Part shown: piece after piece, positions 22,610 to 33,837 of the stretch
Layout: each line of letters starts with the position of its first letter
How positions within the stretch are numbered: position 1 is the first letter of the stretch
Notes under the pieces: generated by a model
Told to the model about the DNA's origin: nothing
Database searches by the model: none
The model's input: the letters and a program-made list of their open reading frames with translations, nothing else
From: Byssochlamys sp. IMV 00236
Taxonomy: Eukaryota > Ascomycota > Eurotiomycetes > Eurotiales > Thermoascaceae
DNA length: 64,000 nucleotides
NCBI GenBank assembly: GCA_001931875.2
Contig: MSJH02000598.1
Location: forward strand, 115,358-179,357
Direction: 5' to 3'
Made by a program: the position numbers and the translations under genes

Positions 22610-24394
22610 ATGCTAGAAGTCAGGCCCGACCCGACCTCCCGCAATGTCGGTAGCGGCCATGACGCACCTTCATGGCTTGTCGCGCTGGGTTGGGTTGGTT
22701 TGATATGGTATGTTGTGGTTGTGGCGGTATGCACTTTGGGATATCTGCAAATGTGAGTGCGGTTTCTGTTATGCCCTGGGATCGTGTTCGAGTGGGAGTT
22801 CAGTTGCTGAGTCGGGGACGCTCTTGATATCAGATGGAGACAGTACTCTCGCAGACCCAACAAATCAATCTCCTCCGCCTCCCCTGAGGCTCCTCATATA
22901 ACCGTCATCCGTCCTATCAAGGGTCTCGAACCGCATCTCTACGAATGTCTGGCATCGACCTTCCGACAAGACTACCCCAGCGAGAAGTTGACCATATACT
23001 TCTGCGTAGAAACTCGTGCAGATCCCGCCGTGTCAATTATCGAGAATGTGCTCGCGGATTTTCCACATGCGGACGCCCGTCTGTATGTGGAGGAGGAAGA
23101 CCCATTGCTGCATGGCGACAGCTCCGATTCCTACGACCTGGGTCCTAATCCCAAGATTAGGAACATGAGCCGTGCTTATCGGGAGGCAAAGGGAGACATT
23201 GTGTGGATTATAGATTGCAACGTTTGGGTTGGAAAGGGTGTCTGTGGCCGAATGGTGGACAGACTTTGCGGCTTTGGTTCCAGCAAGGGCTACAGATATA
23301 AGTTCGTGCACCACGTTCCCATTGTGGTGGATGTGGATGAAGACAATGGGCTGGGACCAGAGCGTCAGTCGCTACTCCATCCTCAAAACAAGGGTAATGC
23401 AGCGGAACCATCAGACGTCTCGACTCTACTTCGAACAGCTGGTGGTCGACTGGAAGAGTTGTTCATGTCATCATCGCATGCGAAAATGTATACCGCCATC
23501 AACACCGTCCTCATCGCGCCATGCATTGTGGGGAAATCAAACATGTTCCGCCGCTCGCATCTCGACTATCTCACGGCGCCTTCGCCGACCGATCCTCACC
23601 GACGGAATCCCGGCATAGATTACTTTTCTGATAATATCTGCGAGGACCATCTCATCGGAGATCTACTCTGGAAGAACAAGATCCGAGAAGAGAAGGAAGC
23701 AGGCGAGCGCTGGGGGAAGCATGGCATAGTTTTCGGGGATTTTGCCTTCCAACCTGTCGCGAATATGAGTGTCAAAGCCTACATTGCACGTCGGGTACGA
23801 TGGCTACGTGTACGGAAGTTCACTGTTCTTCTAGCCACCCTCGTTGAACCCGGGACGGAATCTCTGCTGTGCTCTGTCTACGGTGCTTTCGGTATCACCA
23901 CCTCCCTGGCACCGTACTGCCAGCGCAATGGGTATGAGTTCTGTTCGCACCTGACCAGCTGGACCGCTTTCTTCGCTTTGTGGTTCCTTAGCATCGTCCT
24001 GTGGGCCGCAGTCGACTGGACGCAGTATCTGAAATTGCATTCCGCACAAACAGTCGAGCTAGACGAGAACACTCCTTCTTTTGTCAGGCCCAGAGCTAAG
24101 GGCGCTGCCGCAAGAAGACCATTCTTGCATTGGCTAGCTGCATGGATCGGGCGAGAGGGTCTGGCACTACCGATCTGGATATGGGCTTTTTACGGCGGTG
24201 TCACTGTCGTGTGGAGAGATAGGGTGTTTAGAGTCGGTCTCGACATGAAGGTCAGAGAGATAGGCCAGGTCTGTGGAAATGGCGGACCTGTGTCCATGGA
24301 CAGTTCTTATGACGATATTCCCCCAGCGCTGAATAGTAAGGTGACGAGTCAGAGTCGAAGTTCTGGAGATAGGAACAAAGTCAGACGTGATTAG
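22610..24394 (+). CDS. Ceramide glucosyltransferase (GT21)
   Basis: Two exons (22610-22752, 22834-24394) encode 567 residues. An N-terminal membrane span lies near residues 22-46. The cytosolic catalytic domain follows with the GT21 motifs in order: [15 protein letters not shown] (D1 region), WIIDCNVWV (D2), [11 protein letters not shown] (D3) and RRVRW, which is the family's (Q/R)xxRW motif. Further hydrophobic segments sit near residues 385-460 and 490-515. The enzyme transfers glucose from UDP-glucose to ceramide at the Golgi/ER, making the fungal glucosylceramide that supports polar growth. Between D2 and D3 is a larger insertion than in animal enzymes, usual in fungi. The 81-bp intron (GTGAGT, CAG) restores the frame as LQIWRQYS. 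Confidence 0.92.
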
Positions 24395-24645
24395 AGAGCA
24401 GGGTTATATCCACTACCGATGATCTTTTCTCACATACACAAATTTTATACCATGTGCAATTATCGTCAGCTATTTCAACAAATATATTCGATCAAATATA
24501 TCTATCAAACGAGCACATCGATGCTTCGAAAATTATAAAATACCAAACATAACGAGCCTTTTTTCTTAGGAAAGTCAAGTACGCCAAAACCCCCGACATA
24601 CACAAGCATATAAAGACGGACATCGTCTTCTGTTCATGCTCGTAT
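24395..24645. other. Convergent 3' flanks
   Basis: A 251-bp AT-rich spacer between converging stop codons; nothing coding. Confidence 0.5.
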
Positions 24646-25501
24646 TTATGCGTTCGTCTTCTCAACACCTTCCATATCTTCTCCCTTACTTCCATCCCCT
24701 TCTCCCTCGGCACCGACTCCACTCTCCAACCCAGCTCCCTTCTCACATCCCAACAACCACTCTACGACCTCCTGGCCCTTGGGAATATTACCCGTTCCCA
24801 CCTCCTTGCCTTCTCCTACCTCAGCTTGAGCCTCTGCTTCTTGATCTTTCTCCTCCTCTCCCTCCTTCTCCTCCGTGGACCAAGCCGTCCGCTCAGCAAG
24901 GAAGACGGCATCATGGCCTGCATCATTCTTAATGTCGATATCAGCACCAGCCTCAACGAGGGCCTTGACGCAGTCAAGATGCGTGTTCAACGCAGCCCAA
25001 TGCAGAGGCGTGTTTCCGGAGTGATTGCGGTGGTTGATTATCGACGAGGGAGATGATGCTGATGAGAGGGTGGTGAGGAGATATGAGAGGATTTCTAAAC
25101 GAGATTATTAGCCCTGTTCAAGCTGCTTCAGAAACACGGGAAAGGGTCCGCGAGAGAAGTCCCATGAAAGACCCGGAGATTATACAACAAGAAGAAGAAG
25201 AAGAAGAGGCAGAAGAATAACAATGATAATAACAATGATAATAAGCAAAATGGGAATACATACCAACATTCCCATTCGCAGCCGGCCAATGCAAAAGACA
25301 CGCCCCCGTACCTCCCTCGCTTTCATCTTCCGTATCGACAGCAGACTCGATGATCACTGCGGCCGAACAGCCGTGCTCCTTACTAAGGTTCTCGATATCG
25401 GTCTTCAGAGCATCGAGGTCTCCGGACCGAGCATCATAGATGAGGTCGTCGATCGCCTCGAATGAGAGTGCGATGGGCGCTTTGTGCTGGCTCATTGGCA
25501 T
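24646..25501 (-). CDS. Ankyrin-repeat protein, Yar1-like
   Basis: Two exons (25264-25501, 24646-25094) encode 228 residues. Ankyrin motifs are visible as CLLHWPAANGNVEILSYLL and SGNTPLHWAALNTHLDCVKALVEAGADI, each with the TPLH/GAD-type consensus. The C-terminal third is strongly acidic (long Glu/Gly-rich run). Small ankyrin proteins with an acidic tail match Yar1, which chaperones ribosomal protein Rps3 in yeast; the match is by layout and size, so the symbol is left blank. The intron (25095-25263) contains an expanded GAA repeat and a duplicated motif. A second in-frame ATG two codons downstream could also serve. The leader directly before the start codon is a CAACG repeat. Confidence 0.82.
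25190..25243. repeat. Trinucleotide and short tandem repeats inside an intron
   Basis: A GAA-type tract of about six units (25190-25207) is followed by two copies of AACAATGATAAT (25219-25243). Both lie within the single intron of the ankyrin gene, so length changes would not alter the protein. Confidence 0.85.
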
Positions 25502-25527
25502 GGTTGCGTTGCGTTGCGTTGCGTTGG
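25502..25527 (-). repeat. (CAACG)5-type leader abutting the ankyrin gene start
   Basis: Read on the minus strand, the bases immediately before the start codon are tandem CAACG units. The dienoyl-CoA reductase gene at 3584 has a near-copy of this leader. Confidence 0.8.
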
Positions 25528-26765
25528 CTCTTTTTCTTTCTGCTGTGAGTCTTTTCCTTTCCTGAAGTGGAGAGTCTAATTTTGGGATTCCGGAATAATA
25601 GCTCTTAATGAGGATGGTGGCGGGGGTATCAAAGAAGATAAAGAAAGAAAGAAAGGGAGTTCTGGAGAAGAGATTAGCACTGGTCTTTCAGTTTCCTTTT
25701 TCAATAGGCAACATATGTATGCAAGTGTCGACAATTAAAACAAAAGGGTTAAAAAAAGTCACTAACAATATTCATCTGAAAAAAAGCAAGGAAAGTAATC
25801 CACAAGCATGCTTCACATTATCAAGTCATCGACAGGCATCTTCAAAGATCAAGTTGCTCAAAATAGGTATTGCTTCACCAAGGAGACAGGAGACACAAGA
25901 CAAAACGCAAGGAAGTAAAATATAAAAATTCCACAAACAAATAATAATGTTCCATTAAATATTCAAAATCAGAACACACAAAGACGAAGCATAAAAGACG
26001 CTGGTTCATTGCATTTCCTCAACTCTCACCGACCCCACGATCAATCCCTTATCGATAGTGGGTAGAGAGGGGTGGTTTAATCAATAATTTTTTTTTCTCT
26101 CTCTTCCAGACGCCACTAAAAGAAAGCAACTTCCTCAACGCGGTAAAGACACGACTTGTAAAGCACAAACTAGATAACTGAGAGATAAAAAGATATTCTG
26201 CTTACCTGGATAATGCAATGCGGAGAGATCTGTAAATTTCGCCTGCAAGGTTCTGGTATATGAGCGTTCAGGGAATCTTTTTTTGGTCGGCGACCCGTGA
26301 AATACGGTTCACGTGACATGAGGCCGGAAGGAATGAGTGGGGATCCCGATGCGAGATACGAGTAATACTTGATGCTGTTTTGCTTCGCCTTGAGGGGAGA
26401 AGGGAGGGGATTGAGTCGACAGATTTCTCAGGATTACTGATCTTGTACATAGTCACGGTATGTTTATGGTCTTGTCATTCTTTTTATGTGGTAGATAAGG
26501 TAACTTGAAAATATGCTACACTGCGTGGTTGCTATCCAGTAATACGGAAAGAAAGTGCATTGGCAAACATCCCACTCACCCCAACGCTATGATGCTACAA
26601 TGACCCAAGTTAGCAACGGCTAAGCTCCTTAAATATGCATGGATATACCGACAAAACGCCTCAACACCCATCTGCTCGAGGCATAAGGAAGAGATGAAAG
26701 GACCGCACCGAGTCCATTTGAACCAAGACTGACCCAGAACATTCAAACACAGCAAGGAGCGGTCA
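25528..26765. other. Intergenic region upstream of the ankyrin gene
   Basis: About 1.2 kb, AT-rich and purine-rich, with poly-A/poly-T tracts. A TCACGTGA octamer lies at 26309-26316. No coding frame is supported. Confidence 0.55.
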
Positions 26766-27581
26766 TCAATCCCGCAGCCATGCCCTCCGTCTTTCTTCTT
26801 TTCTTTCCCTTCGTTTTTGCTTGAATTCCTTCAATTCCTTTTTGGACAATTTCTTCGCGCTACGCTCCGCCTTGAGACTCCGCCCGTCATGGCTATTTGC
26901 GGCAGCATCCACGTCGAAGAAGGCATGCATCTGTCGACGTGATTTATTCTCTTCGTTGTATCGCTCGGGATTGAGATCTGCCGCCTGCCATCTGCCAGTA
27001 AACCGATTGAACGCCCCGGTAGCGGCGTACATGGCGCTGGGGTCCGTGCCAAGAGCCCCCGTGGCAGACGTATCCGCCTCAGCTGCCTCGTACTGCTGCG
27101 CATAAGGGGCTGTAGGATCATAATCGCCATGAATTGCGGGATTATAGCCGCCTGTCGTGGGAGGTCTCACGGTCGGGGCTGTGGTGGCGGGAGCGTCCAC
27201 GCCCGGTGGTCCTGATGATGCAGCAGGCACACGAGGATTCTCCCACTGGGAGAGCCCAGTGAAGCGGTTGTAAAAGTAATAGGCGCCTGCGTTGGCATCC
27301 CAGACAGGTTCCCATCCATCGTCCTCAACTTCGCCTGGGGGCGCCTCGTTGGGAAGCGGCGGGATCTCTTCGTCTGGCAATGGTGGCGCAGAAGCTTCAC
27401 CTTCCTCGATATTCTCCTGTCTCGTCTCTCCAGGTGTATCTCTTTCTTCTGATCCACTTGACTCCTTTTCCTTCTCTTCACCTCGCTCGGACGAGGGCTG
27501 TGGTGAGGACTTGGCGCTCGCCACCTCCGGCTCTTCGCCAGAACGACGGTCCTCAGGGCTCGATGGAGGATTGGCAGTCAT
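26766..27581 (-). CDS. WW-domain protein, likely splicing-related
   Basis: A single exon encodes 271 residues. One WW domain runs from about residue 88 to 118: WEPVWDANAGAYYFYNRFTG, then SQWENP, with both tryptophans and the YYFYN core present. WW domains bind proline-rich ligands. The first 85 residues are acidic and Ser/Pro-rich. The C-terminus carries a conserved-looking block, KSRRQMHAFFDVDAAAN, then a Lys/Arg/Glu-rich helix ending RRRAWLRD. Fungal proteins with this layout are annotated as WW-domain pre-mRNA splicing factors. That role is inference; the domain call is direct. No intron is needed. Confidence 0.85.
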   Translation of the reverse strand: MTANPPSSPEDRRSGEEPEVASAKSSPQPSSERGEEKEKESSGSEERDTPGETRQENIEEGEASAPPLPDEEIPPLPNEAPPGEVEDDGWEPVWDANAGAYYFYNRFTGLSQWENPRVPAASSGPPGVDAPATTAPTVRPPTTGGYNPAIHGDYDPTAPYAQQYEAAEADTSATGALGTDPSAMYAATGAFNRFTGRWQAADLNPERYNEENKSRRQMHAFFDVDAAANSHDGRSLKAERSAKKLSKKELKEFKQKRRERKEERRRAWLRD

Positions 27582-28707
27582 CCTGTATTAGCACGGTTTC
27601 ACGCTCTCTCAGTAACAAAGGGAAGCGAAGGAAATTTCTCAGTGGTATCAGCGGTGCACACTACACCGCATTGTCCGTTGGCAAGGCGATCTCACATTCG
27701 ATATCGTCTCAGGGCGTCGATATGGAAGAAGGCATTATTATGCGTATGCGCTCCGAGTCGCTGAAGTTGCAGCCGCCGATGTAGTGCGCTAGTCTGTATT
27801 TGGTATAGCGCGGCGCTTCCCTGCCGCCCAGAGGTTTCTTCCCGATTCGGTCAATCTAAATACAACAACCGATGTTGCTTCACAGGTGAGAGGGAGTAGA
27901 ATAATGTTCAAGAGAGAATATTTACGGTTCTATATGATGGGTACTATTGTATAAATCATATATTATCAATACACAAGCTTCTTTTTGTGGATAGCGTGCT
28001 TCTATTCGATAATGGCCGGCCTTCTGGGGTATCCCCGCTCCAGGGCAGTGCACGCTTGTCGAACAAAGAGACTTAACACCAATAATGTCCTTTGCAGTTG
28101 GATAGACGACGTGGGCTTTGTCTCTCTTTGAGAGACTCGAACTTGCTAAAGTAATGCTTCCTCAACTCTGTCTGGCACGCGGCGCCATTTGTCCCTCGTC
28201 TGTAGTGCGGATATATATTTATATATTTTTGGAAGGCACTAGTCGTCAGCCACAGTATCTACTCAAGCATTCATCATTCTCAGATGTAATTCGGAATATA
28301 GTCTACAATCGAACTTTGTGCAAGTTTCATGAAGCTTACGGACCACATAGCCACCAAGAAGAAATACTCACAAATACGGAAACCGCTGTGTCCCATGTAG
28401 ATATAGGCAATCATCCATTCAAAACCTCATTTGTCACAACTCAACTTCCAGGGTACACTATAGGAGAAAAAGATTGAGATATCAAGTCAAATTAGAATTC
28501 GTGAACTTTCTTTCACGTAAATAGGATTCCTCTGTACTCCCTATAAGCACTCTACTATTTTCAGGACCAGAGGATGTACGCATGTATCGGACATCCAAAG
28601 ACATCAGCCTATGTCCCGGCGCAGAAAAAACACGATAAAAATAGTCTATGACAAGAAACGAAGGCAAGGTCCAGCCAGCTTGCAGTCTGACCAGCTGACA
28701 GAATGAT
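27582..28707. other. Intergenic region upstream of the WW-domain gene
   Basis: About 1.1 kb with no convincing gene. A 119-codon rightward frame (28118-28477) begins at TTG and lacks good codon character, so it is not called. Confidence 0.5.
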
Positions 28708-29713
28708 CTACAATTTGAATTGAGAAATTCCCTCCTCGATTTGACTGATCTCACAATCAAGCAAATTCGGCAGATAACGTGTCACATCCATAGGTAATAA
28801 TGACTTCAAGATTACCTGCTCCGTTCCCGGACCGCATAGACCACCTGTGAAGACTCTTATCTCAACGTCTTCAGGATGACGGGAATGGTCTAAGTGGCTG
28901 AAAGATATTCTCTGGATCACTTTTCCTCGAACGAAATATACTTCTGCGATGCGGGGATCTTGTAACTCCGGCGTATACTTGGACTAAACTACCATACGCA
29001 ACTATTGTTCGACAGAATATCCTCGGGCCATTAGACTCTGGTTGTGTTGTCTCGTGGTGTTGCCTCGTGGGACGGAGGAAGTCACTATGGACACACGGCC
29101 AATAAACAGAGATACAAATCGAGGCTATAGAAAGTTTCTATACTGCCCTTTGCCCTGTTCGGCGCTCAATGACACGCTTACCAGGTTCGAAGTATCTCAA
29201 AGTAATTGGAGAGGCGAGACCAGAAAGTTTAGATCATGTTTGAATCACCTGTTGAGGACGTTCAACAGGGAACTCCAACGCCACAACGTATCCCGTATAC
29301 ATGCTTTCAGGAGAGAAAATTTCTTCACTCTGCACATTTCCCAGCAGCCCGTAGTGCCCATGCGGATAACTAAGCTTCGGGGATCTCAGATTGTGCGAAA
29401 GCAGAAATCTTGACCTTGCCGCGTGCAACTCTTGAAAACGGCAATAGGGGCCCAAACGCTGTAACTTCTTTATGTGATACGGCACGTAGGAAGGCTATGC
29501 GGGACCCTGGACACGAATTTCTGCATGATTTTCAGAGCCCGCAACGATAACGAACCACAGGAGGATGGTCAGAAGGAGCGGCCCGTGATGGAGAAGACGA
29601 GGCACGAGAAGGGGGAGGACAGGCGCGGATGACTCAGCACTTCTGAACGCAGCCAAGCTAGGGATGAACAACAACCACAGCAGATCAAGTTCCATGGTTG
29701 AGAGATTACACAT
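28708..29713 (-). pseudogene. Probable interrupted or multi-exon gene of unknown function
   Basis: From ATG 29713 (or 29695) a frame runs about 160 codons to 29234 with one interruption, a TAG at 29495-29497. The first part has two hydrophobic stretches (MELDLLWLLFIPSLAAF and a later LLLTILLWFVIVAG); the part after the stop (PYHIKKLQRLGPYCRF onward) also looks like protein. Further on, a block from about 28983 to the stop at 28708 reads like a C-terminal exon (YTPELQDPRIAEVYFVRGK, then IRVFTGGLCGPGTEQV), preceded by a TTTAG acceptor. I could not join the pieces with convincing introns. It is either a real gene with introns I failed to resolve or a young pseudogene. No family recognised. Confidence 0.4.
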
Positions 29714-30836
29714 ACATCGAATCCTCCGCTATGCGGAGATTTTCAAGCTCCAATTCCAATTAATGATTTGACTCTAGGACTTACTATTTACTATTCTAGC
29801 TAACTATGGGGGCGAAACACTGCTAGACGACGCCTAGCTCTGCTAGGGAATGAGTCCTCTCTGGCCTTGCATGTGCTGAACTGCTGGAGCTCCCTTGTGT
29901 CTTGCGGCGCTAATTTACTTAGAAGGCTTGTCTAGGGCTTGGCAGCCTTACGGCAATCATTTGAGCGGTCCGAAAGGCATCTCGTGCCTTGCAGAGTACT
30001 CTATCCATACTCTCTCCTGGTTCCTGGGTCCATTCCAAATTCAGAGCTTATCCATGGAGCCCCAGCCACTGCATACCTTTTAATCAAATCGTGCTGCGGG
30101 CACTATACCTCATTCGGGAAGGTTATTGAGACTCGGTGGATGTCTTTTGCCTGGAAAGCTCTGCGCAGACGCAAAGTCGAGCGAGTTATTCGCCTTCTAT
30201 GGGGTCCCGAATTTGCGAGGGGCCAAAGCTCCTAGTATGCCAGGGAGCTCTATCATTGGCAAATATCAATGGGATGGGAGTATAGAGAAATTTCAAGGAA
30301 AGAAAGACTCGACGAACACGGACAGAGGGACTTCCCGAAGAGACTGGGCCATCTCGACCGTGGGATCCATTACGGAACCCAAGAAAGAATGAACGCTCAT
30401 TTGGACGTGGATCCTCATCAGCATTGGAATGCCAGTGGCCAGTGCGAGATCTCAAGCTAGTACGATGTGCACAGCTGCATGCGGCAGGAGAGAGGATCCA
30501 TTCCAGTTGCCATGCCAGGCAGGCTCCATGCCAGGGGAACTGTGAGCGTCAATGCCTTAGTGGACAGAGGGAGGAAAACTGGACCCTGGATTCTGCATTC
30601 CAAGTTACTATGGCTTTCCATCTTGGGCAATGTAGATGCACCTCACCTTCAAGGGTGCAGAGATTCATGATTTACTGGGCCTCGCTTCGGCTATATAAAC
30701 CTGTATCGTCGCCGGCAGAAATTGCTTCTTCATCAACAGCATCACACTCTCGCTTCAAACAACCTTCTCTTCTCCAAACCACAGTCTTCAAAAAAATCGG
30801 AGCTTTTAGCCTCGCAAAACCCTTCCAACAGTCAAA
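29714..30836 (+). promoter_or_regulatory. Hydrophobin promoter with BrlA- and AbaA-type sites
   Basis: This is the 1.1 kb upstream of the rodA-like gene. It contains three matches to the BrlA response element (C/A)(G/A)AGGG(G/A): 30216-30222, 30324-30330 and 30566-30572. It also contains four CATTCY matches (AbaA element): 30031-30036, 30426-30431 on the minus strand, 30499-30504 and 30596-30601. A TATA box is at 30692-30698. No gene is seen inside. Confidence 0.6.
30692..30698 (+). promoter_or_regulatory. TATA box of the hydrophobin gene
   Basis: TATATAA lies about 140 bp before the start codon, a normal distance for a strongly transcribed filamentous-fungal gene with a leader of roughly 100 nt. 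Confidence 0.7.
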
Positions 30837-31339
30837 ATGAAGTTCTCTCTGACCGCCGCTGTCCTCGCCCTCGCGACCGCCGTCGTCGCCCTTCCTCAGG
30901 ATGCCACCAACTCTGGCAACAACATCCGCTTCCCTGTCAAGAAGGATGTGACCGTCCAGCAGGCCCAGACCAAGTGTGGTGACCAGGCCACCCTCTCCTG
31001 CTGCAACAAGGCCACCTACTCTGGTGACACCACCAACGCCGACTCTGGTATCCTCGGCGGTGCCCTCTCCGGCCTCATCAGCGGTGGCTCCGGTGCTGGT
31101 CTCGGTCTCTTCGACCAGTGCAGCAAGCTGCCCCTCGACAGTAAGTCTCCTGCGATGTATCACTATACCCCAGAATTCCAGCTAACAAGCAATCAGTCAA
31201 CGTTATTGGTGTCGGTCTCAACGAACTGGTCAACCAGCAGTGCAAGCAGAACATTGCATGCTGCCAGAACTCTCCCTCCGACGCCACTGGTGTCGTTGGT
31301 GTTGGCCTTCCTTGCGTTGCTCTCGGCTCCATCATCTAA
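30837..31339 (+). CDS. rodA: Class I hydrophobin, RodA-type
   Basis: Two exons (30837-31140, 31197-31339) encode 148 residues. Residues 1-19 are a clear signal peptide ([20 protein letters not shown]). Eight cysteines follow in the hydrophobin order C, CC, C, C, CC, C: TKCGD, LSCCN, FDQCSK, NQQCKQN, ACCQN and LPCVALGS. The spacing and the flanking words [19 protein letters not shown] and [14 protein letters not shown] are characteristic of the Aspergillus conidial rodlet protein. RodA self-assembles into the hydrophobic rodlet layer on conidia. The gene stands alone, with about 1.1 kb of promoter and about 2.5 kb of empty sequence downstream. Its promoter carries conidiation-type sites. Confidence 0.95.
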
Positions 31340-33837
31340 GCGACTCGCATGTTGCTCGCCCCGTCAATCGTTCAAGCAACATTCAGCATATTCAACTATT
31401 TCCGAGCTTAATTCCACCTGGTGCGACGGGCATGCTTGAGAGAGAAGGGTTCCAAAGTAATAAGGAGGATACTGCGCATAATTGGTCATATTGAATAATC
31501 TATAGCTTCATATGTACTGCTGTGACAGCCTCCGATGAAGACTGTTTTGGTTTAGCTTTCAATTTATTTACTTTTTCATTTATACTCTGCCTTTACATGA
31601 TATCTGGTCCTGAATACTTGTAGTTCTTCCTGATCAATTCCAACAGGGATTGGTATTGTAGACTCTTTTTGGTACTCTGGCAGCTTCAATATCCACTTTC
31701 ACGTCTACCCGTAGACCCACAACCGGAAATTATCTACTCTTCCAATCTATTCTAATAACTGTAGTTCTCTTCAGGATACATATTATGTAGCATCAGCTTA
31801 CTCGAATCTCATCCGCACAGTGCGATCGGAGATAGAGTTGTGTTATGGTTGGACTTAGTCTAATTTGGCGTAGTACACGGGTGTGCATCCCATAGTATTG
31901 TAGGATATGATTGAATCTAGATAAACAGGCAACTACCACAAACTTCGTAGTAATAATTGTCAAGATCCACGCTCTATCTATGCGATGCGCTCGTGACTCG
32001 AAAAAACAAAAGCACTGATTCCTTTTCCCAATCTCAAAAGAGCAATTTTACTTCCTGCCATCCCCATACAATCTACCATTTACTGCATTAGTTATCCCCA
32101 ACAGTATCATATCTGATTTTTGAAAGTAATGGAATAACGATATCTGTCAATGGTCCAAACGGTGTCAGCGGAAAAGACAGACAATCATTTTCCACTATTC
32201 TATTCGGTCTGTATGGTTCTTCTTTTCTAGGACCCCGCGCCAGCCTTTGCTTTTATCCTTTCCCGCCAACAATCAAGCAAGGGATATGTATAGATGTATT
32301 ATAACATTCTTCACCCGCGAGTCCTGCCATACATGACCATCGATTCTAGCCGCTACTTAGACTAGGGATGCTGATCTCGTGCACAGGCGATGGGTTAGGA
32401 ATGCCTTGAGAAAAACATTAAAGGAAAATAGAGTTTTGTTCCTGCTTTAGAGCACTCCGTAAATTAGCCTCCCCTTTTCACCTACATGTGGCTATCGTTG
32501 ATCGATTACTATTTTCAATCATGTGGCCATGAGGGAGTTGGGGGACCCCGGCCACCTGGAGGCTTGCACGCGGCCTGCTAACTTATCCTCCAGAACAATC
32601 AAGGTATTCATAATCATTATGGAACTACCATAACATTGCGATGTAATCGAATCGACTCGGACTATGCAGTGAAGGAAGTAAATAGATACAAACCGCAAAA
32701 CCCACCAGGATAGCTCATCTCTCACAGAGAAAGAAAGATCTCAATCCAAAAGCTCAGATCGCTCTTCTTGTAGATTCATTCTACTTTCGTCCTTCGTCCA
32801 GATCTGCAAGGCCGATCGCTCGTGCCTATATGATCGCCAATAAGGGAAAAGAAAAAAAAAATCGATAAGCTCATGCCGCTGGTTTCTTCTTTGACTTTTC
32901 AGCCCCCTGATCTTCCTGTCGATCGATCCGGACACAACAGGCCCAGGGAGTCATCTGCATCATGGAATCGGCTTCTCATTGGTGTTTTCTTGTGATCGCC
33001 ATACGTTGGTGATGGTACGGTAGCTACCTGGGATGACGGCGGATGATCGCCCTGTCTAGATCGGGGCTGTTGTATGTTGTCTCTCACGATTCATGTCTGC
33101 TTTGATAATCACGTCGTATTGTGTCGAATATTTTGCTCGTATGCTGGAGAGGTTACGCTGGAGATATGCGGAGATTATCTCGATGACGAGCATAGGTAGA
33201 GAGAATAATGGACATGTAATTGTTTGAGTACTTTTACCGAGATCTGGAAGTAGGATGCGTCTCTTAGACCTTAGCCTCGCGAAAAGTCTTAAGGAATTCT
33301 GACCACATTATATGAATAGAATCTCTTCTATATTCAGAGACTCAACGGTACGGAGTAGTGTGGTTCACATACCATGTGATAAATAACCAACCATGGGAGC
33401 TACTACTCGCGATACTCATAACTAAAGGGATCCATGTGACTTCTCCGCACTCCGGAGTTTGGGCGCGAAGGGAGCGATGATGATAGAGTAAGTGCAAAGT
33501 TTCTATACATACTACGATGATTTGTGATGCATCGCATGTAACCTACTACGGGAGGACGGAGTGTCTTAAGATTTCCAGTGTAAGTGCAGTGAAGATGTCT
33601 GATGGTTCAATTCCTTGTCATTCCCATGCAAGAATTCCCTATATATGTGCATGAAGTGAAGTCTCTGCTTGACGTTGAAATCGAGGATGATATCGCGAAG
33701 AAGGATAAAGAGAATCTGACACGGTCTAGGGAATCAAATAGTCTATCACTACCCAGGAAAGGAAAAATATAACGTCTAAGGTCGTAAAGTCGCTTTATGT
33801 GCTCGAGAAATGGTCGTTATACAGAAGAAGTAAGAAT
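31340..33837. other. Large gene-free region downstream of the hydrophobin
   Basis: About 2.5 kb, AT-rich, with only short frames on either strand. I find no repeat family, transposase fragment or tRNA. It may hold long untranslated or non-coding transcripts, but nothing in the sequence proves this. Confidence 0.5.

Noticed and set aside
22900..22930. A tRNA B-box-like GGTTCGAGACC (minus strand)
   Set aside because: It lies within the ceramide glucosyltransferase coding sequence (IKGLEPHL) and no acceptor stem or A box fits.
10877..24394. A secondary-metabolite or horizontally transferred cluster in the dense gene block
   Set aside because: Genes are conserved housekeeping types with normal introns and composition; no backbone synthase, transporter or cluster regulator is present.
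28118..28477. A 119-codon plus-strand frame between the WW gene and the interrupted gene
   Set aside because: The first codon is TTG, with no ATG in good context and no conserved pattern.
29042..29413. A 123-codon plus-strand frame opposite the interrupted gene
   Set aside because: Begins with TTG and its composition is less protein-like than the minus-strand frame.
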